A DNA stretch of 64,000 nt, taken from NCBI RefSeq assembly GCF_016429215.1, contig NZ_JAELUH010000002.1, positions 62,001-126,000 on the forward strand, in the 5' to 3' direction. The translations under genes were made by a program, and so were the position numbers. Source of the stretch: Herbaspirillum sp. ASV7 (GTDB taxonomy: Bacteria > Pseudomonadota > Gammaproteobacteria > Burkholderiales > Burkholderiaceae_D). Of the stretch, positions 31,510 to 39,838 are shown in pieces. The notes beneath the pieces are model-generated. The model was not told where the DNA came from, did no database searches, and saw only the letters and a list, made by a program, of their open reading frames with translations. Positions within the stretch are counted from its first letter, which is position 1. The number at the start of each line of letters is the position of its first letter.

Positions 31510-33465
31510 TCAGCCCTTGGGCGAGTACGGCAGGCCGGTCAGGTAACCCACGGTAGCGCCGAAGCGATCCCTGTAGTTGGCACGTACCAGCGGGTCGAGC
31601 TTGTCCTTGACCTTGTCGTGCAAGCCCTTTTCCCAGTCGCCGGCGTGCTGGAAGTTGCTCATGACATAGGTCCAGCCGTTGATCTCATCCACCGCATGCA
31701 AGCCGGTCGATTCGGCCCCGGCCGGGCAGGACAGCACACGGGTGAGCGCCTTGGTATCGACGTGGTAGGCCCACAGGAAGTTGTTGACGTGCATGCCGCT
31801 GTCTTCGCCGATGAAGAGCGTGCGCAGCTTTTCGGAGAACTTGATGTTGTCGGGATTGGCGATGTGTTCCTGGTCGGCCAGATTGCCCAGGGCGTCCGGC
31901 GTCTTCAGGTCCACGCCCACCAGCGCGGCCGGCGGGGCCATGTCGATGGCCACCCATTCGCTGTCGATGACATTGCCGCCGGCATCGCGCTGACCGCCGC
32001 GCAGGTTCAGTGCATACACGGCGCCGGCCTTGGGACCTTCGACCTTGATGTGGCCGGAGCCGTTGAGCATCGAGGTCTGGACATAGGACATGGCCGAATA
32101 GGCGATCTTGTCGCGGGCATTGACGGTGGTGCCTTCCATCTTGGTGAAGCCCAGGCTGCCACCGGCCAGGGCGGCGTAGCGGTGGGTTTCCAGGAAGGCG
32201 GCAGCCTTCTGCATGCCCGGCTTGACGCGCACCCAGTTGAACTTGCCGTTGAAGGGGATCCTGGAGAAGGAGCCATCGGCCGGGTCGGTGGTGCGGATAT
32301 CCATGATGTCGGCGGCCTTGTAGCGCTCCGCCATGGCCTTGACTTCGGCGCTGGTGGCGCTGCCCAGACGCACCCAGGACAGCTTGCCGGCCCCCGGGCC
32401 GACGCCCGAGACCTGCTCCCAGCGGGCCACATAGAGCGTACCGGAGGACAGGTCGGCGGCGCGATCGGCGATGAACATGAACAGGCCGCCGTTGGTGGCG
32501 TCGTCGCCCATCAGGACGGTGCGCTGGTCCGGCATGACCTGCACCAGTTCGTGCGAGATGCGACCCAGGCAGTAGTGCTTCTTGATGGAACCGGTGCCGT
32601 CAGGATTGACCGTCACTTCCGGCAGATGGCCGTAGTGATAGGGATTGGCGCGGTTTTCGTCACCGTACAGGTTCTTGCTGAAGGCCTTGAATTGCGGGTT
32701 GGAGGCGATCGCCGAGGCGTCCGGCTCATATTCTTCCGAGGACAGATGGGTATTCCAGGGCGACAGGCTGGCGCCGCAGGTGATCCACAGGCCATTGACC
32801 TGGGAAGTGTCGACGTTGTGGTACTTCACCAGGGTGAGCTTGCCCGAGGATGGATCCTGATCCAGCGTCAGCACGGCGATCGGCGAAGGCAGCTGGCCAT
32901 ACATGGCAGCCTGCTTCTGGTCGCGCGTGGTGTATTCGAATTGCACCACGGCAAACACCGCATTGCCCTTCACGCCGGGCACCCTGGCGCCCTGCACGGT
33001 CAGCAGGGAAGAGCCGTCCGGGCAATCCGAGAAGAACTGACGTTCCTTGCCCGCCACCGAACGGTCGATGATGGGCTGGTTGTTGATGTCCAGATAACCG
33101 CCGGCCAGGATGCTGCCGCCACGGCCGTCCGGCACCATGTCGCCGGTCATGAAGAAGGGCTGGTAGGCGAGCTTGTAGCTTTGCTTGCTGCCGTCGGCAA
33201 ACGTCACTTCCAGGGCCGAACCAACGGTGGTGGATGCCATGGCGGCCGGATTGTCCAGGGTGGGTGCCGGCATGCCGGTAAAGCGCGCCGAGGCGAACGG
33301 TTTGCCGGCACCGGGCGTGGCGCAGGCCGCCAGCAGGGCCGAGGCCGACAGGCCGCCGGCCAGCGGCAGCAGCGGCGCGGCGGCAAAGGCCTTGAGCAGA
33401 TTGCGGCGGCCGGCCTGCGGCAGATCGGCGTCAGGGGTAAGGGCGGTGGGGGCGGGCTGTCTCAT
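31510..33465 (-). CDS. PhoX-family phosphatase (DUF839), Tat-exported
   Basis: 651 residues. The N-terminus carries a twin-arginine signal (GRRNLLKAFAAAPLLPLAGG), so it is exported folded, as PhoX enzymes are. The body is a beta-propeller-type DUF839 protein with PhoX-like segments (LTLDQDPSSGKLTLVKYHN, LWITCGASLSPWNTHLSSEEY, FTKMEGTTVNARDKIAYSA). The WNTHLSSEEYEPD and MEGT stretches hold metal-binding acidic residues typical of the family. PhoX hydrolyses phosphate monoesters in a calcium-dependent way. A PhoB-box-like sequence about 100 bases upstream supports phosphate-starvation control. The exact substrate was not determined. Confidence 0.85.
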   Translation of the reverse strand: MRQPAPTALTPDADLPQAGRRNLLKAFAAAPLLPLAGGLSASALLAACATPGAGKPFASARFTGMPAPTLDNPAAMASTTVGSALEVTFADGSKQSYKLAYQPFFMTGDMVPDGRGGSILAGGYLDINNQPIIDRSVAGKERQFFSDCPDGSSLLTVQGARVPGVKGNAVFAVVQFEYTTRDQKQAAMYGQLPSPIAVLTLDQDPSSGKLTLVKYHNVDTSQVNGLWITCGASLSPWNTHLSSEEYEPDASAIASNPQFKAFSKNLYGDENRANPYHYGHLPEVTVNPDGTGSIKKHYCLGRISHELVQVMPDQRTVLMGDDATNGGLFMFIADRAADLSSGTLYVARWEQVSGVGPGAGKLSWVRLGSATSAEVKAMAERYKAADIMDIRTTDPADGSFSRIPFNGKFNWVRVKPGMQKAAAFLETHRYAALAGGSLGFTKMEGTTVNARDKIAYSAMSYVQTSMLNGSGHIKVEGPKAGAVYALNLRGGQRDAGGNVIDSEWVAIDMAPPAALVGVDLKTPDALGNLADQEHIANPDNIKFSEKLRTLFIGEDSGMHVNNFLWAYHVDTKALTRVLSCPAGAESTGLHAVDEINGWTYVMSNFQHAGDWEKGLHDKVKDKLDPLVRANYRDRFGATVGYLTGLPYSPKG

Positions 33466-33548
33466 CTCATATTCTCCGGGTTGATCACTACTTGGCGGTC
33501 GATGGCTGGCACATTCGTCAGGGTTTTGTCAGCAAAACGAGCGCGCCG

Positions 33549-33582
33549 ATGGTAACGAGCGAAAATGACAGGCCCGTGACGG
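33549..33582 (-). promoter_or_regulatory. Candidate Pho box and -10 for the PhoX-like gene
   Basis: On the minus strand two heptamers, CCGTCAC and CTGTCAT (33582-33576 and 33571-33565), are separated by four bases. This matches the PhoB box layout CTGTCAT-N4-CTGTCAT at 12 of 14 positions. Ten bases later comes TACCAT (33554-33549), a 4-of-6 match to a -10. That is the normal geometry of PhoB-activated promoters. It points to the PhoX-like gene starting at 33465. Confidence 0.65.
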
Positions 33583-33607
33583 AGATGAAACTCCCCCTCT
33601 CCTCTTG

Positions 33608-33613
33608 TATAAT
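33608..33613 (+). promoter_or_regulatory. -10 element of prfB
   Basis: A perfect TATAAT lies 28 bases before the prfB start codon. No good -35 hexamer was found at 16-18 bases. Confidence 0.5.
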
Positions 33614-33641
33614 TCGAGGTTTGATCGCAAAAGAACCCATC

Positions 33642-34746
33642 ATGGAAGCAGAACGCCTCAATTCCCTCCAATCCCTGCTCGACGACCTGGCCACCCGCGC
33701 CACCGAGCTACGGAGGTATCTTTGACTTCGATGTGAAGTCGGAGAAACTCGAACAAGTCAACGCCGAACTGGAAGACCCCAACGTCTGGAACGACCAGAA
33801 GCGGGCCCAGGACCTCGGTAAGGAAAAGAAATCGCTGGAAGCGATCGTCCACACCCTCATCAAGATCGACAGTGAACTCACCGATGCCCGCGACCTCTTC
33901 GAGATGGCGCGCGAGGAAAAGGACGAAGACACCATCGTCGCCATCGAGGCCGATGCCGAGAACCTGAAGAAGCTGGTGGAAGACATGGAATTCCGCCGCA
34001 TGTTCAGCGGCCCCATGGATGCCAACAACTGCTTCATCGACATCCAGGCCGGCGCCGGCGGCACCGAAGCCCAGGACTGGGCCTCCATGCTGCTGCGCCA
34101 GTATCTGCGCTATTGCGAGCGCAAGGGCTTCAAGGCCGAGATCATGGAACAGTCCGACGGCGAAGTGGCCGGCATCAAGACCGCCACCATCAAGGTCGAG
34201 GGCGACTACGCCTATGGCTTCCTGCGTACCGAGACCGGCGTGCACCGCCTGGTGCGCAAGTCGCCGTTCGACTCGTCCAATGGCCGCCACACCTCGTTCT
34301 CGAGCCTGTTCGTCTACCCTGAGGTGGATGAATCCTTCGAGATCGAGATCAACCCGGCCGACGTGCGCGTCGATACCTACCGCGCCTCCGGTGCCGGTGG
34401 CCAGCACATCAACAAGACCGACTCCGCCGTGCGCCTGACGCACGCCCCGTCGGGCATCGTCGTGCAATGCCAGAACGACCGCAGCCAGCACCGCAACCGT
34501 GCCGAAGCCTGGGACATGCTGCGCGCCAAGCTGTTCGAGCTGGAACTGCGCAAGCGCATGAGCGAGCAGCAGAAGCTGGAAGACTCCAAGACCGACGTCG
34601 GCTGGGGCCACCAGATCCGCTCCTACGTGCTGGACCAGTCCCGCATCAAGGACCTGCGCACCAACTTCGAAACCGGCAACACCAAGGCCGTGCTCGATGG
34701 CGACCTCGACGACTTCATCGCAGCCTCGCTGAAACAGGGCGTCTGA
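33642..34746 (+). CDS. prfB: Peptide chain release factor 2 with programmed +1 frameshift
   Basis: RF2, about 367 residues after frameshifting, ending translation at UGA and UAA. The first 27 codons ([11 protein letters not shown]...) run from 33642 to an in-frame TGA at 33723. The sequence GGAGGTATCTTTGAC has the slippery CTT, the stop TGA and C, with an upstream Shine-Dalgarno-like GGAGG. Ribosomes shift +1 and continue at GAC (33724) through the stop at 34744. Downstream are the stop-recognition tripeptide SPF ([15 protein letters not shown]) and the catalytic GGQ ([18 protein letters not shown]). The apparent break is regulation, not damage. It is followed by lysS. Confidence 0.98.
33711..33726 (+). 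promoter_or_regulatory. RF2 programmed frameshift site
   Basis: CGGAGGTATCTTTGAC: internal GGAGG, CTT slip codon, TGA stop at 33723-33725 and following C. This is the conserved autoregulatory signal by which low RF2 raises its own synthesis. Confidence 0.95.
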
Positions 34747-34752
34747 TCCACG

Positions 34753-34779
34753 CCGGCCGCGCAGCCCTTGCGCGGCCGG
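34753..34779 (+). other. GC-rich stem-loop between prfB and lysS
   Basis: CCGGCCGCGC, loop AGCCCTT, GCGCGGCCGG. There is no U-tract, so it probably stabilises the transcript or weakly attenuates rather than fully terminating before lysS. Confidence 0.5.
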
Positions 34780-34820
34780 TGCTTGTCTGACCCACCGTTC
34801 AACACTCAAGAATTCCAACC

Positions 34821-36362
34821 ATGACCACGCAAAACACCCCCGCCGCCCAGCCGGCAGCCGACGAGAACAGCATCATCGCCGAGCGCCGCGCCAAGCTGGC
34901 CGCCATCCGCGAGCAGGGTATCGCCTTCCCCAACGATTTCCGCCCGGCCAACACCGCCGCCGACCTGCACGCCAAGTACGACGGCTTCGAGAACGAAGCG
35001 CTGGAAGCCGAACCGGTCAACGTCACCGTGGCCGGCCGCATGATGTTGAAGCGGGTCATGGGCAAGGCGGCCTTCGCCACCCTGCAGGACGCTTCGGGTG
35101 TACGTGCCGATGGTCGCATCCAGCTCTACGTGACCCGTGACGTCACCGGCGAGGAAGCCATGGCCGCCTTCAAGCACTATGACCTGGGCGACATCCTGGG
35201 CGCCGAAGGCACGTTGTTCAAGACCAAGACCGGCGAGCTGTCGGTGAAGGTCACCAAGTTGAAGCTGATCACCAAGTCGCTGCGCCCGCTGCCCGACAAG
35301 TTCCACGGCCTGGCCGACCAGGAAATGAAGTACCGCCAGCGCTACGTCGACCTGATCATGAGCGAGGAAACCCGCCGCACCTTCAAGGCCCGTACCGCTG
35401 CGATGTCGTCGATCCGCCGCTTCATGGAGACCAACGGTTTCATGGAAGTGGAAACCCCGATGCTGCACCCGATCCCGGGCGGCGCCGCGGCCAAGCCCTT
35501 CATCACCCACCACAACGCGCTGGACATGCAGATGTTCATGCGCATCGCCCCAGAGCTGTACCTGAAGCGCCTGGTGGTGGGCGGCTTCGAGCGCGTCTTC
35601 GAGATCAACCGCAACTTCCGCAACGAAGGCGTCTCGCCGCGTCACAACCCTGAATTCACGATGATGGAGTTCTACGCCGCCTACGTGGATTACCAGTGGC
35701 TGATGGGCTTCACCGAGCAGGTGATCCGCCAGGCCGCCATCGACGCCCACGGCACCGCCGTGCTGACCTACCAGGGCCGCGAGCTGGACCTGTCCAAGCC
35801 CTTCGACCGCCTGACCATCACCGGCGCCATCCTCAAGTACGCCCCCGGCTACACCGCCGAGCAACTGGCCGACATCGACTTCCTGCGCACTGAACTGAAG
35901 AAGTTCGGCGTCAAGACCGACCAGGCCCCGCTGGCTGGCGCCGGCATCGGCGCGCTGCAACTGGCGCTGTTCGAGGAAACCGCCGAGTCGCAACTGTGGA
36001 ACCCGACCTACATCATCGACTACCCGGTCGAAGTCTCGCCGCTGGCGCGGGCATCGGACACGGTGGCGGGCATCACCGAGCGCTTCGAACTGTTCATCAC
36101 CGGTCGCGAGATCGCCAACGGCTTCTCGGAGTTGAACGACGCCGAAGACCAGGCCGCCCGCTTCCAGGCCCAGGTGGCCGCCAAGGACGCCGGCGACGAA
36201 GAAGCCATGTACTACGACGCCGACTACATCCGCGCCCTGGAATATGGCATGCCACCGGCCGGCGGCTGCGGCATCGGCATCGACCGCCTGATGATGCTCA
36301 TCACCGACTCGCCCAACATCCGTGACGTGATCCTGTTCCCGCACCTGCGTCGCGAAGACTGA
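34821..36362 (+). CDS. lysS: Lysyl-tRNA synthetase, class II
   Basis: 513 residues. An N-terminal OB anticodon-binding domain ([20 protein letters not shown]) is followed by the class II catalytic core: motif 1 around [15 protein letters not shown], motif 2 [22 protein letters not shown], and motif 3 [27 protein letters not shown]. Charges tRNA-Lys. The position after prfB is the common order in proteobacteria. The start ([11 protein letters not shown]) gives an N-terminal tail of ~40 residues, as in many LysS proteins. Confidence 0.98.
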   Translation: MTTQNTPAAQPAADENSIIAERRAKLAAIREQGIAFPNDFRPANTAADLHAKYDGFENEALEAEPVNVTVAGRMMLKRVMGKAAFATLQDASGVRADGRIQLYVTRDVTGEEAMAAFKHYDLGDILGAEGTLFKTKTGELSVKVTKLKLITKSLRPLPDKFHGLADQEMKYRQRYVDLIMSEETRRTFKARTAAMSSIRRFMETNGFMEVETPMLHPIPGGAAAKPFITHHNALDMQMFMRIAPELYLKRLVVGGFERVFEINRNFRNEGVSPRHNPEFTMMEFYAAYVDYQWLMGFTEQVIRQAAIDAHGTAVLTYQGRELDLSKPFDRLTITGAILKYAPGYTAEQLADIDFLRTELKKFGVKTDQAPLAGAGIGALQLALFEETAESQLWNPTYIIDYPVEVSPLARASDTVAGITERFELFITGREIANGFSELNDAEDQAARFQAQVAAKDAGDEEAMYYDADYIRALEYGMPPAGGCGIGIDRLMMLITDSPNIRDVILFPHLRRED

Positions 36363-36384
36363 TCCGGCCGGCTGTCCTGCCTGG

Positions 36385-36408
36385 TCCGCATCCCGTCCGG
36401 GATGCGGA
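36385..36408 (+). terminator. Hairpin downstream of lysS
   Basis: TCCGCATCCCG, loop TC, CGGGATGCGGA, 22 bases after the lysS stop. The tail is C/T-rich rather than a pure T run, so termination is probable but not certain. Confidence 0.55.
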
Positions 36409-36636
36409 TCCTCCCTCCCCCATCCCGCCATCCCCCGTCCCCGCCTGCTTCGTCAATACCTTGCCCGAATGACAAGCACGTCTGCTGTTACGCTGCAAAT
36501 CCGCCTCCCGCGCCCTTGCCCAGACCATTACAAGTTTTTACAACTCTCACAGAATCGGGATTTTTTTTGGCCGATGAGCACTCCATAATCCAGTCATCCA
36601 CTCAGGGTGGACACCAGAACAACTAGAGAGGTCATC

Positions 36637-37281
36637 ATGGAAACCAACACCGTCACCAAGCCCAACGCAAACCGCCTGCATCCCCTCGTCGCTGGCGCCT
36701 CCATCGCCGTCATCCTGGTCAGCCTCTTGGGCGTGGCCGCCATGACCGGCTTGCTGCCCAGTTCCAAGAGCGCCAATTCGCCGCAGCAACTGGCGTCGAT
36801 GGAACAGACCGCACAACAAGCCGGCCAGCCGCTGAACCCGCAACAGCAAACTGCATTGCAGCCCTCGCAGGCTGCTTATGCCGGCCAGCAACAGCAGGCC
36901 TACCCGAGCCAGGCCGCAGCGCCGGTTGCCCAGCGTGCACCGGCTGTCTGCAGCAGCTGTGGTGAAGTGGTCGCCGTGCGCGCTGTGCAACATACCCCCA
37001 GCACCAGCGGTGTAGGTATTGCCGGTGGCGCCGTGGTCGGCGGTCTGCTGGGCAACCAGATCGGCGGCGGTACCGGCCGCACCCTGGCCACCATCGCTGG
37101 CGCCGTCGGCGGCGGCTATGCCGGCAACGTGGTCGAAAAGAACGTGCGCACCACCACCACCTACGTGGTCGACGTGCGCATGGATAACGGCAAGTCGCGC
37201 AGTTTCCCGCAGAGCGGCGCCAACTGGCGCGTCGGCGACCAGGTGCGCGTGGTCAACGGCCACCTGGAGAGCCGCGGCTGA
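36637..37281 (+). CDS. Glycine-zipper 2TM-domain protein
   Basis: 214 residues. An N-terminal transmembrane anchor (VAGASIAVILVSLLGVAAMTGLL) is followed by a Gln/Ala/Pro-rich linker (residues 50-105), a CSSCGEVV motif, and a glycine-zipper segment (GGAVVGGLLGNQIGGGTGRTL, IAGAVGGGYAGN). A small beta-rich C-terminus follows (YVVDVRMDNGKSRSFPQ). This is the SlyB/17-kDa-antigen-like arrangement associated with envelope integrity or stress. Here it is anchored by a signal helix rather than a lipobox. The start at 36637 follows AGAGAGG; a 36607 start is unlikely. It ends at a strong terminator. Confidence 0.85.
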   Translation: METNTVTKPNANRLHPLVAGASIAVILVSLLGVAAMTGLLPSSKSANSPQQLASMEQTAQQAGQPLNPQQQTALQPSQAAYAGQQQQAYPSQAAAPVAQRAPAVCSSCGEVVAVRAVQHTPSTSGVGIAGGAVVGGLLGNQIGGGTGRTLATIAGAVGGGYAGNVVEKNVRTTTTYVVDVRMDNGKSRSFPQSGANWRVGDQVRVVNGHLESRG

Positions 37282-37306
37282 GCACCCCGCCTCCCTGCCC
37301 TCAACT

Positions 37307-37337
37307 AGCCCTTCGAGTCCGCTCGAAGGGCTTTTTA
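37307..37337 (+). terminator. Intrinsic terminator of the glycine-zipper gene
   Basis: AGCCCTTCGAG, loop TCCG, CTCGAAGGGCT, followed by a T run. It lies 26 bases after the stop codon. Confidence 0.9.
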
Positions 37338-37740
37338 CTTTGGGAGACACCTAGACAACAATAGCAGGCAAAGATTAACCAAAAGCAATATAATGTCGCT
37401 CGGCCGATTGTGGCAATACAACGCCAGGGCGACGCAAGACTGTCACATTCTCACCAGATAAGGCACTACCCTCTCTGATTCCTGATGGGATTAGAAGGAA
37501 TTCGATAAATGCTGGCAACATTGCTCCCGGACAGTTAGACTTTTGCAAATTAAATCATCTGCCGGAGACAGAGCAGAGTGTTGATTGTCGGGATACAGAG
37601 CGCATCCAAGCCAATGCGTCGGCCCGCATCCTCCTGATTGACGGGCGGCCACGACCGGGAGGACAACAACGGGGGGCGATCCACGGGGGCGAACGATTCG
37701 CCAGTAAGGGCTTACCGGCCCGAATGCGTGTTTTTGATTT
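37338..37740. other. Intergenic region upstream of the esterase gene
   Basis: About 400 bases without a recognised coding region or RNA gene. It is locally AT-richer than its surroundings. A TATAAT at 37389-37394 is a possible -10 element, but no -35 was found. The esterase start at 37741 lacks a clear ribosome binding site. Confidence 0.4.
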
Positions 37741-38652
37741 ATGGACTCACTGTCATCCATCGACTCCAGCGGCCTGTCCACGGCCGCGCCGGCTGAAGAA
37801 CGCCATGGCGGCCCGCACAAGGACCATGCCGTCATCCTGCTGCACGGCCTGTGCGGCTCCCAGCTAGAGATGGGCTCCATTCCCAAGCAGCTCAAGAAGG
37901 CCGGCTGTACCGTCATAGCCCTGAACATCGAGAATTACTCGGCCGCCCTGACCAATCCCCGCGTCTCACCCCGATGGGAAGACTGGTGCGCCGTCGTCGA
38001 GAGCCGCGTCGCGCGCCTCAAGGAAGAATTCAAGACTGTCTCCATCTGCGGCCTGTCCATGGGCGCTACGCTGGCCCTGGCAGTGGCCGCGCGCAGCAAG
38101 GAACTGCTGTCGGTGGTGCTGCTCTCGCCGGTGCTGCAATACGACGGCTGGTCGGTGCCCTGGTACTGGAAGCTGCTCACCGTGGCCTATGACCTGGGGG
38201 TGCGCAACTGGTCCTACAAGGAGAGCGAGCCCTACGGCATCAAGAACTACGAGATGCGCCGACGCGTGGCCAACGCCCTGGAAAAGGATGGCGTGGCCGC
38301 CGTGGGCGCCGCCTCGATACCCGCCCGCCATCTGCGGGCGGCGCTGCACATGATCGACTTCGTCAGCAAGTCGCTGCCGCTGGTCCGTGCCGACACGCTG
38401 ATCATCCATTCCATCGACGATGAAACCGCCTCCCCGCGCAATGCCGAGGTGATCCTGGAGCGCATCAATTCGGAAGTACGCAAGGTCATCTGGCTGGGCG
38501 ACTGCTATCACATCATCACGGTAGACAATGAGCGCGAGATCGTTACCAACGAAACGGTGATGTTCATCAAGCGCAGCATCGACATCCATGGCAATGAGCT
38601 CTCGCGCAAGTACCTGGCGCACTCCTCGCCACTGAAAGATCGCCGCCACTAG
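37741..38652 (+). CDS. Alpha/beta hydrolase, carboxylesterase/monoglyceride lipase type
   Basis: 303 residues, no signal peptide. The catalytic serine is in GLSMGATLALAV (~residue 104), the acid is in IIHSIDDETASP, and the histidine is in GDCYHIITVDNE. The HGLCGS motif supplies the oxyanion hole. This triad and spacing match Est30-like carboxylesterases. The region following the nucleophile (YDGWSVPWYWKLLTVAYDLG) forms a hydrophobic cap, suggesting a lipid-like or aromatic ester. The long promoter region upstream suggests its own regulation. The true substrate is unknown. Confidence 0.85.
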   Translation: MDSLSSIDSSGLSTAAPAEERHGGPHKDHAVILLHGLCGSQLEMGSIPKQLKKAGCTVIALNIENYSAALTNPRVSPRWEDWCAVVESRVARLKEEFKTVSICGLSMGATLALAVAARSKELLSVVLLSPVLQYDGWSVPWYWKLLTVAYDLGVRNWSYKESEPYGIKNYEMRRRVANALEKDGVAAVGAASIPARHLRAALHMIDFVSKSLPLVRADTLIIHSIDDETASPRNAEVILERINSEVRKVIWLGDCYHIITVDNEREIVTNETVMFIKRSIDIHGNELSRKYLAHSSPLKDRRH

Positions 38653-38766
38653 GCCTGCAAGCGGCGACATTTGCGGCAATGGGACGCAAGTGCAGCCAGC
38701 GTCAGTGTTTTGAAAGACTGTTCCCTTAACATGAGGTCATTGCGCTGCGGCGCAACGCAAGAGAAG

Positions 38767-39285
38767 ATGGATACGACGCACAATCACTCGAGAACCATCA
38801 TGGGCCTGATCCGACTGAAGAACGCCAAGAGCTGGCGCCCGCAGGGTTTTCGCCCCCTGTATGTGAGCGCGCTCGGCTTCATTGCCGCCTTCGGCCTGCG
38901 CTACGCACTGGCGCCGTTCGTGGAGGATTCGCTGTCGATGCTGTTCTTCGCCATCAACTGCATCATCATCAGCTACCTGTTCGGCTACCTGTACGCACTG
39001 GGCCTGCTGGGGATCAGCATCCCGACGGCCATGTTCTTCTTCCGCAAGCCCTACTACACGATGGATGGGCTCAACGACAAGGATATCTTCCTGATCCTGG
39101 TCTACACCACCATCGTCGCCACTGCCTCGCTGATCATCGAGTGGCTGCAGCGCGAACGCTATGCTGCCGTATTGCAACAGCGCGTCTCGGAGACCCGCTA
39201 CCGCCTGCTCATCGAGTCCGACCAGGCCCGCCGCGCCGAATACGGCAAGCAATTCGAAGCCAGCGCCGCCAGCGAGCAAGGCTGA
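38767..39285 (+). CDS. KdpD-like (DUF4118) membrane protein without kinase domain
   Basis: About 172 residues. Three to four transmembrane helices (LYVSALGFIAAFGLRYAL, MLFFAINCIIISYLFGYLYALG, IFLILVYTTIVATASLIIEWL) match the KdpD/DUF4118 sensor membrane module of histidine kinases. A coiled tail ends in QQRVSETRYRLLIESDQ, which looks like the first residues of a PAS domain, and then the protein stops. No kinase domain follows. It may be a decayed hybrid kinase or a stand-alone sensor. ATG choices are 38671, 38731, 38767 and 38800; 38767 is preferred because it follows AAGAGAAG, but this is uncertain. Confidence 0.65.
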   Translation: MDTTHNHSRTIMGLIRLKNAKSWRPQGFRPLYVSALGFIAAFGLRYALAPFVEDSLSMLFFAINCIIISYLFGYLYALGLLGISIPTAMFFFRKPYYTMDGLNDKDIFLILVYTTIVATASLIIEWLQRERYAAVLQQRVSETRYRLLIESDQARRAEYGKQFEASAASEQG

Positions 39286-39308
39286 CGCCGATATCGGTGT
39301 CAGCCTTG
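39277..39308. repeat. Long inverted repeat at the end of the DUF4118 gene
   Basis: CAAGGCTGAC (39277-39286) and GTCAGCCTTG (39299-39308) enclose the inner palindrome CCGATATCGG. The stop codon lies in the first arm. No T run follows, so it is a stem-loop or regulator site rather than a typical terminator. Confidence 0.7.
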
Positions 39309-39389
39309 GAAGGCGCGTATCAGGAAGCGCCTGATATCCAGCCGCGCTCCCATCTGCGAAGATGGCCTCAACACAGCAAGGAGGCCATC

Positions 39390-39824
39390 ATGTCCGACTC
39401 TCAACGCATCCCCCGTATCCTCGTCATCGATGCCGACCTGGACGCCATCGAAACGGCCCGCTTCGCCCTGTGGCGCAGCCATACCCCTTGCCGCTTCGAA
39501 TGGTTCGACGATGCCGAAGTGGCCAATGCCACCCTGCTGGCCGACGCACTGTGCCGTTCGCGCGACCTGCCGGCACTGATCTTGCTGGACCCGCGCAAAT
39601 TCCCCGGCACCGAAGGCTATGAATTGCTGCGCACCCTGTGCGTCTACCAGACGCTGGTGCATATCCCGCTGGTGCTGTTCACCGAGTCGCCGCTGTCGAG
39701 CAACTTTGCCCAGGAGCAGGACAGCCGCATCTGGTACGCCGCCAAACCGGCGCGCGCCGCCGAGCACATGGACCTGGTGACCCGCTGCGTGCAGCAGCGC
39801 CTGCGCCAGCCCGAATTCCACTGA
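39390..39824 (+). CDS. Stand-alone receiver (CheY-like) response regulator
   Basis: 144 residues containing only a receiver domain. It has the acidic pair in LVIDADLD, the phosphoacceptor Asp in ALILLDPRKFPGTEG, a Thr/Ser in VLFTES and the conserved Lys in YAAKPAR, so phosphorylation should be possible. No output domain is present. AAGGAGGCC lies eight bases before the ATG, giving a strong, well-defined start. The kinase partner is unknown. The adjacent DUF4118 protein lacks a kinase domain. Confidence 0.85.
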   Translation: MSDSQRIPRILVIDADLDAIETARFALWRSHTPCRFEWFDDAEVANATLLADALCRSRDLPALILLDPRKFPGTEGYELLRTLCVYQTLVHIPLVLFTESPLSSNFAQEQDSRIWYAAKPARAAEHMDLVTRCVQQRLRQPEFH

Positions 39825-39838
39825 TTCCACCAGTTCGA

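Noticed and set aside
31342-33555. 737-codon frame opposite the PhoX-like gene
   Set aside because: The minus strand has a Tat signal and PhoX motifs; the other frame is Gly/His/Gln-rich without a recognised fold.
33642-33725. prfB looks broken by an early stop
   Set aside because: CTT-TGA-C is the standard RF2 programmed frameshift; the gene is functional.
34806-36431. 541-codon frame opposite lysS
   Set aside because: lysS has all three class II motifs. The antisense frame is a shadow.
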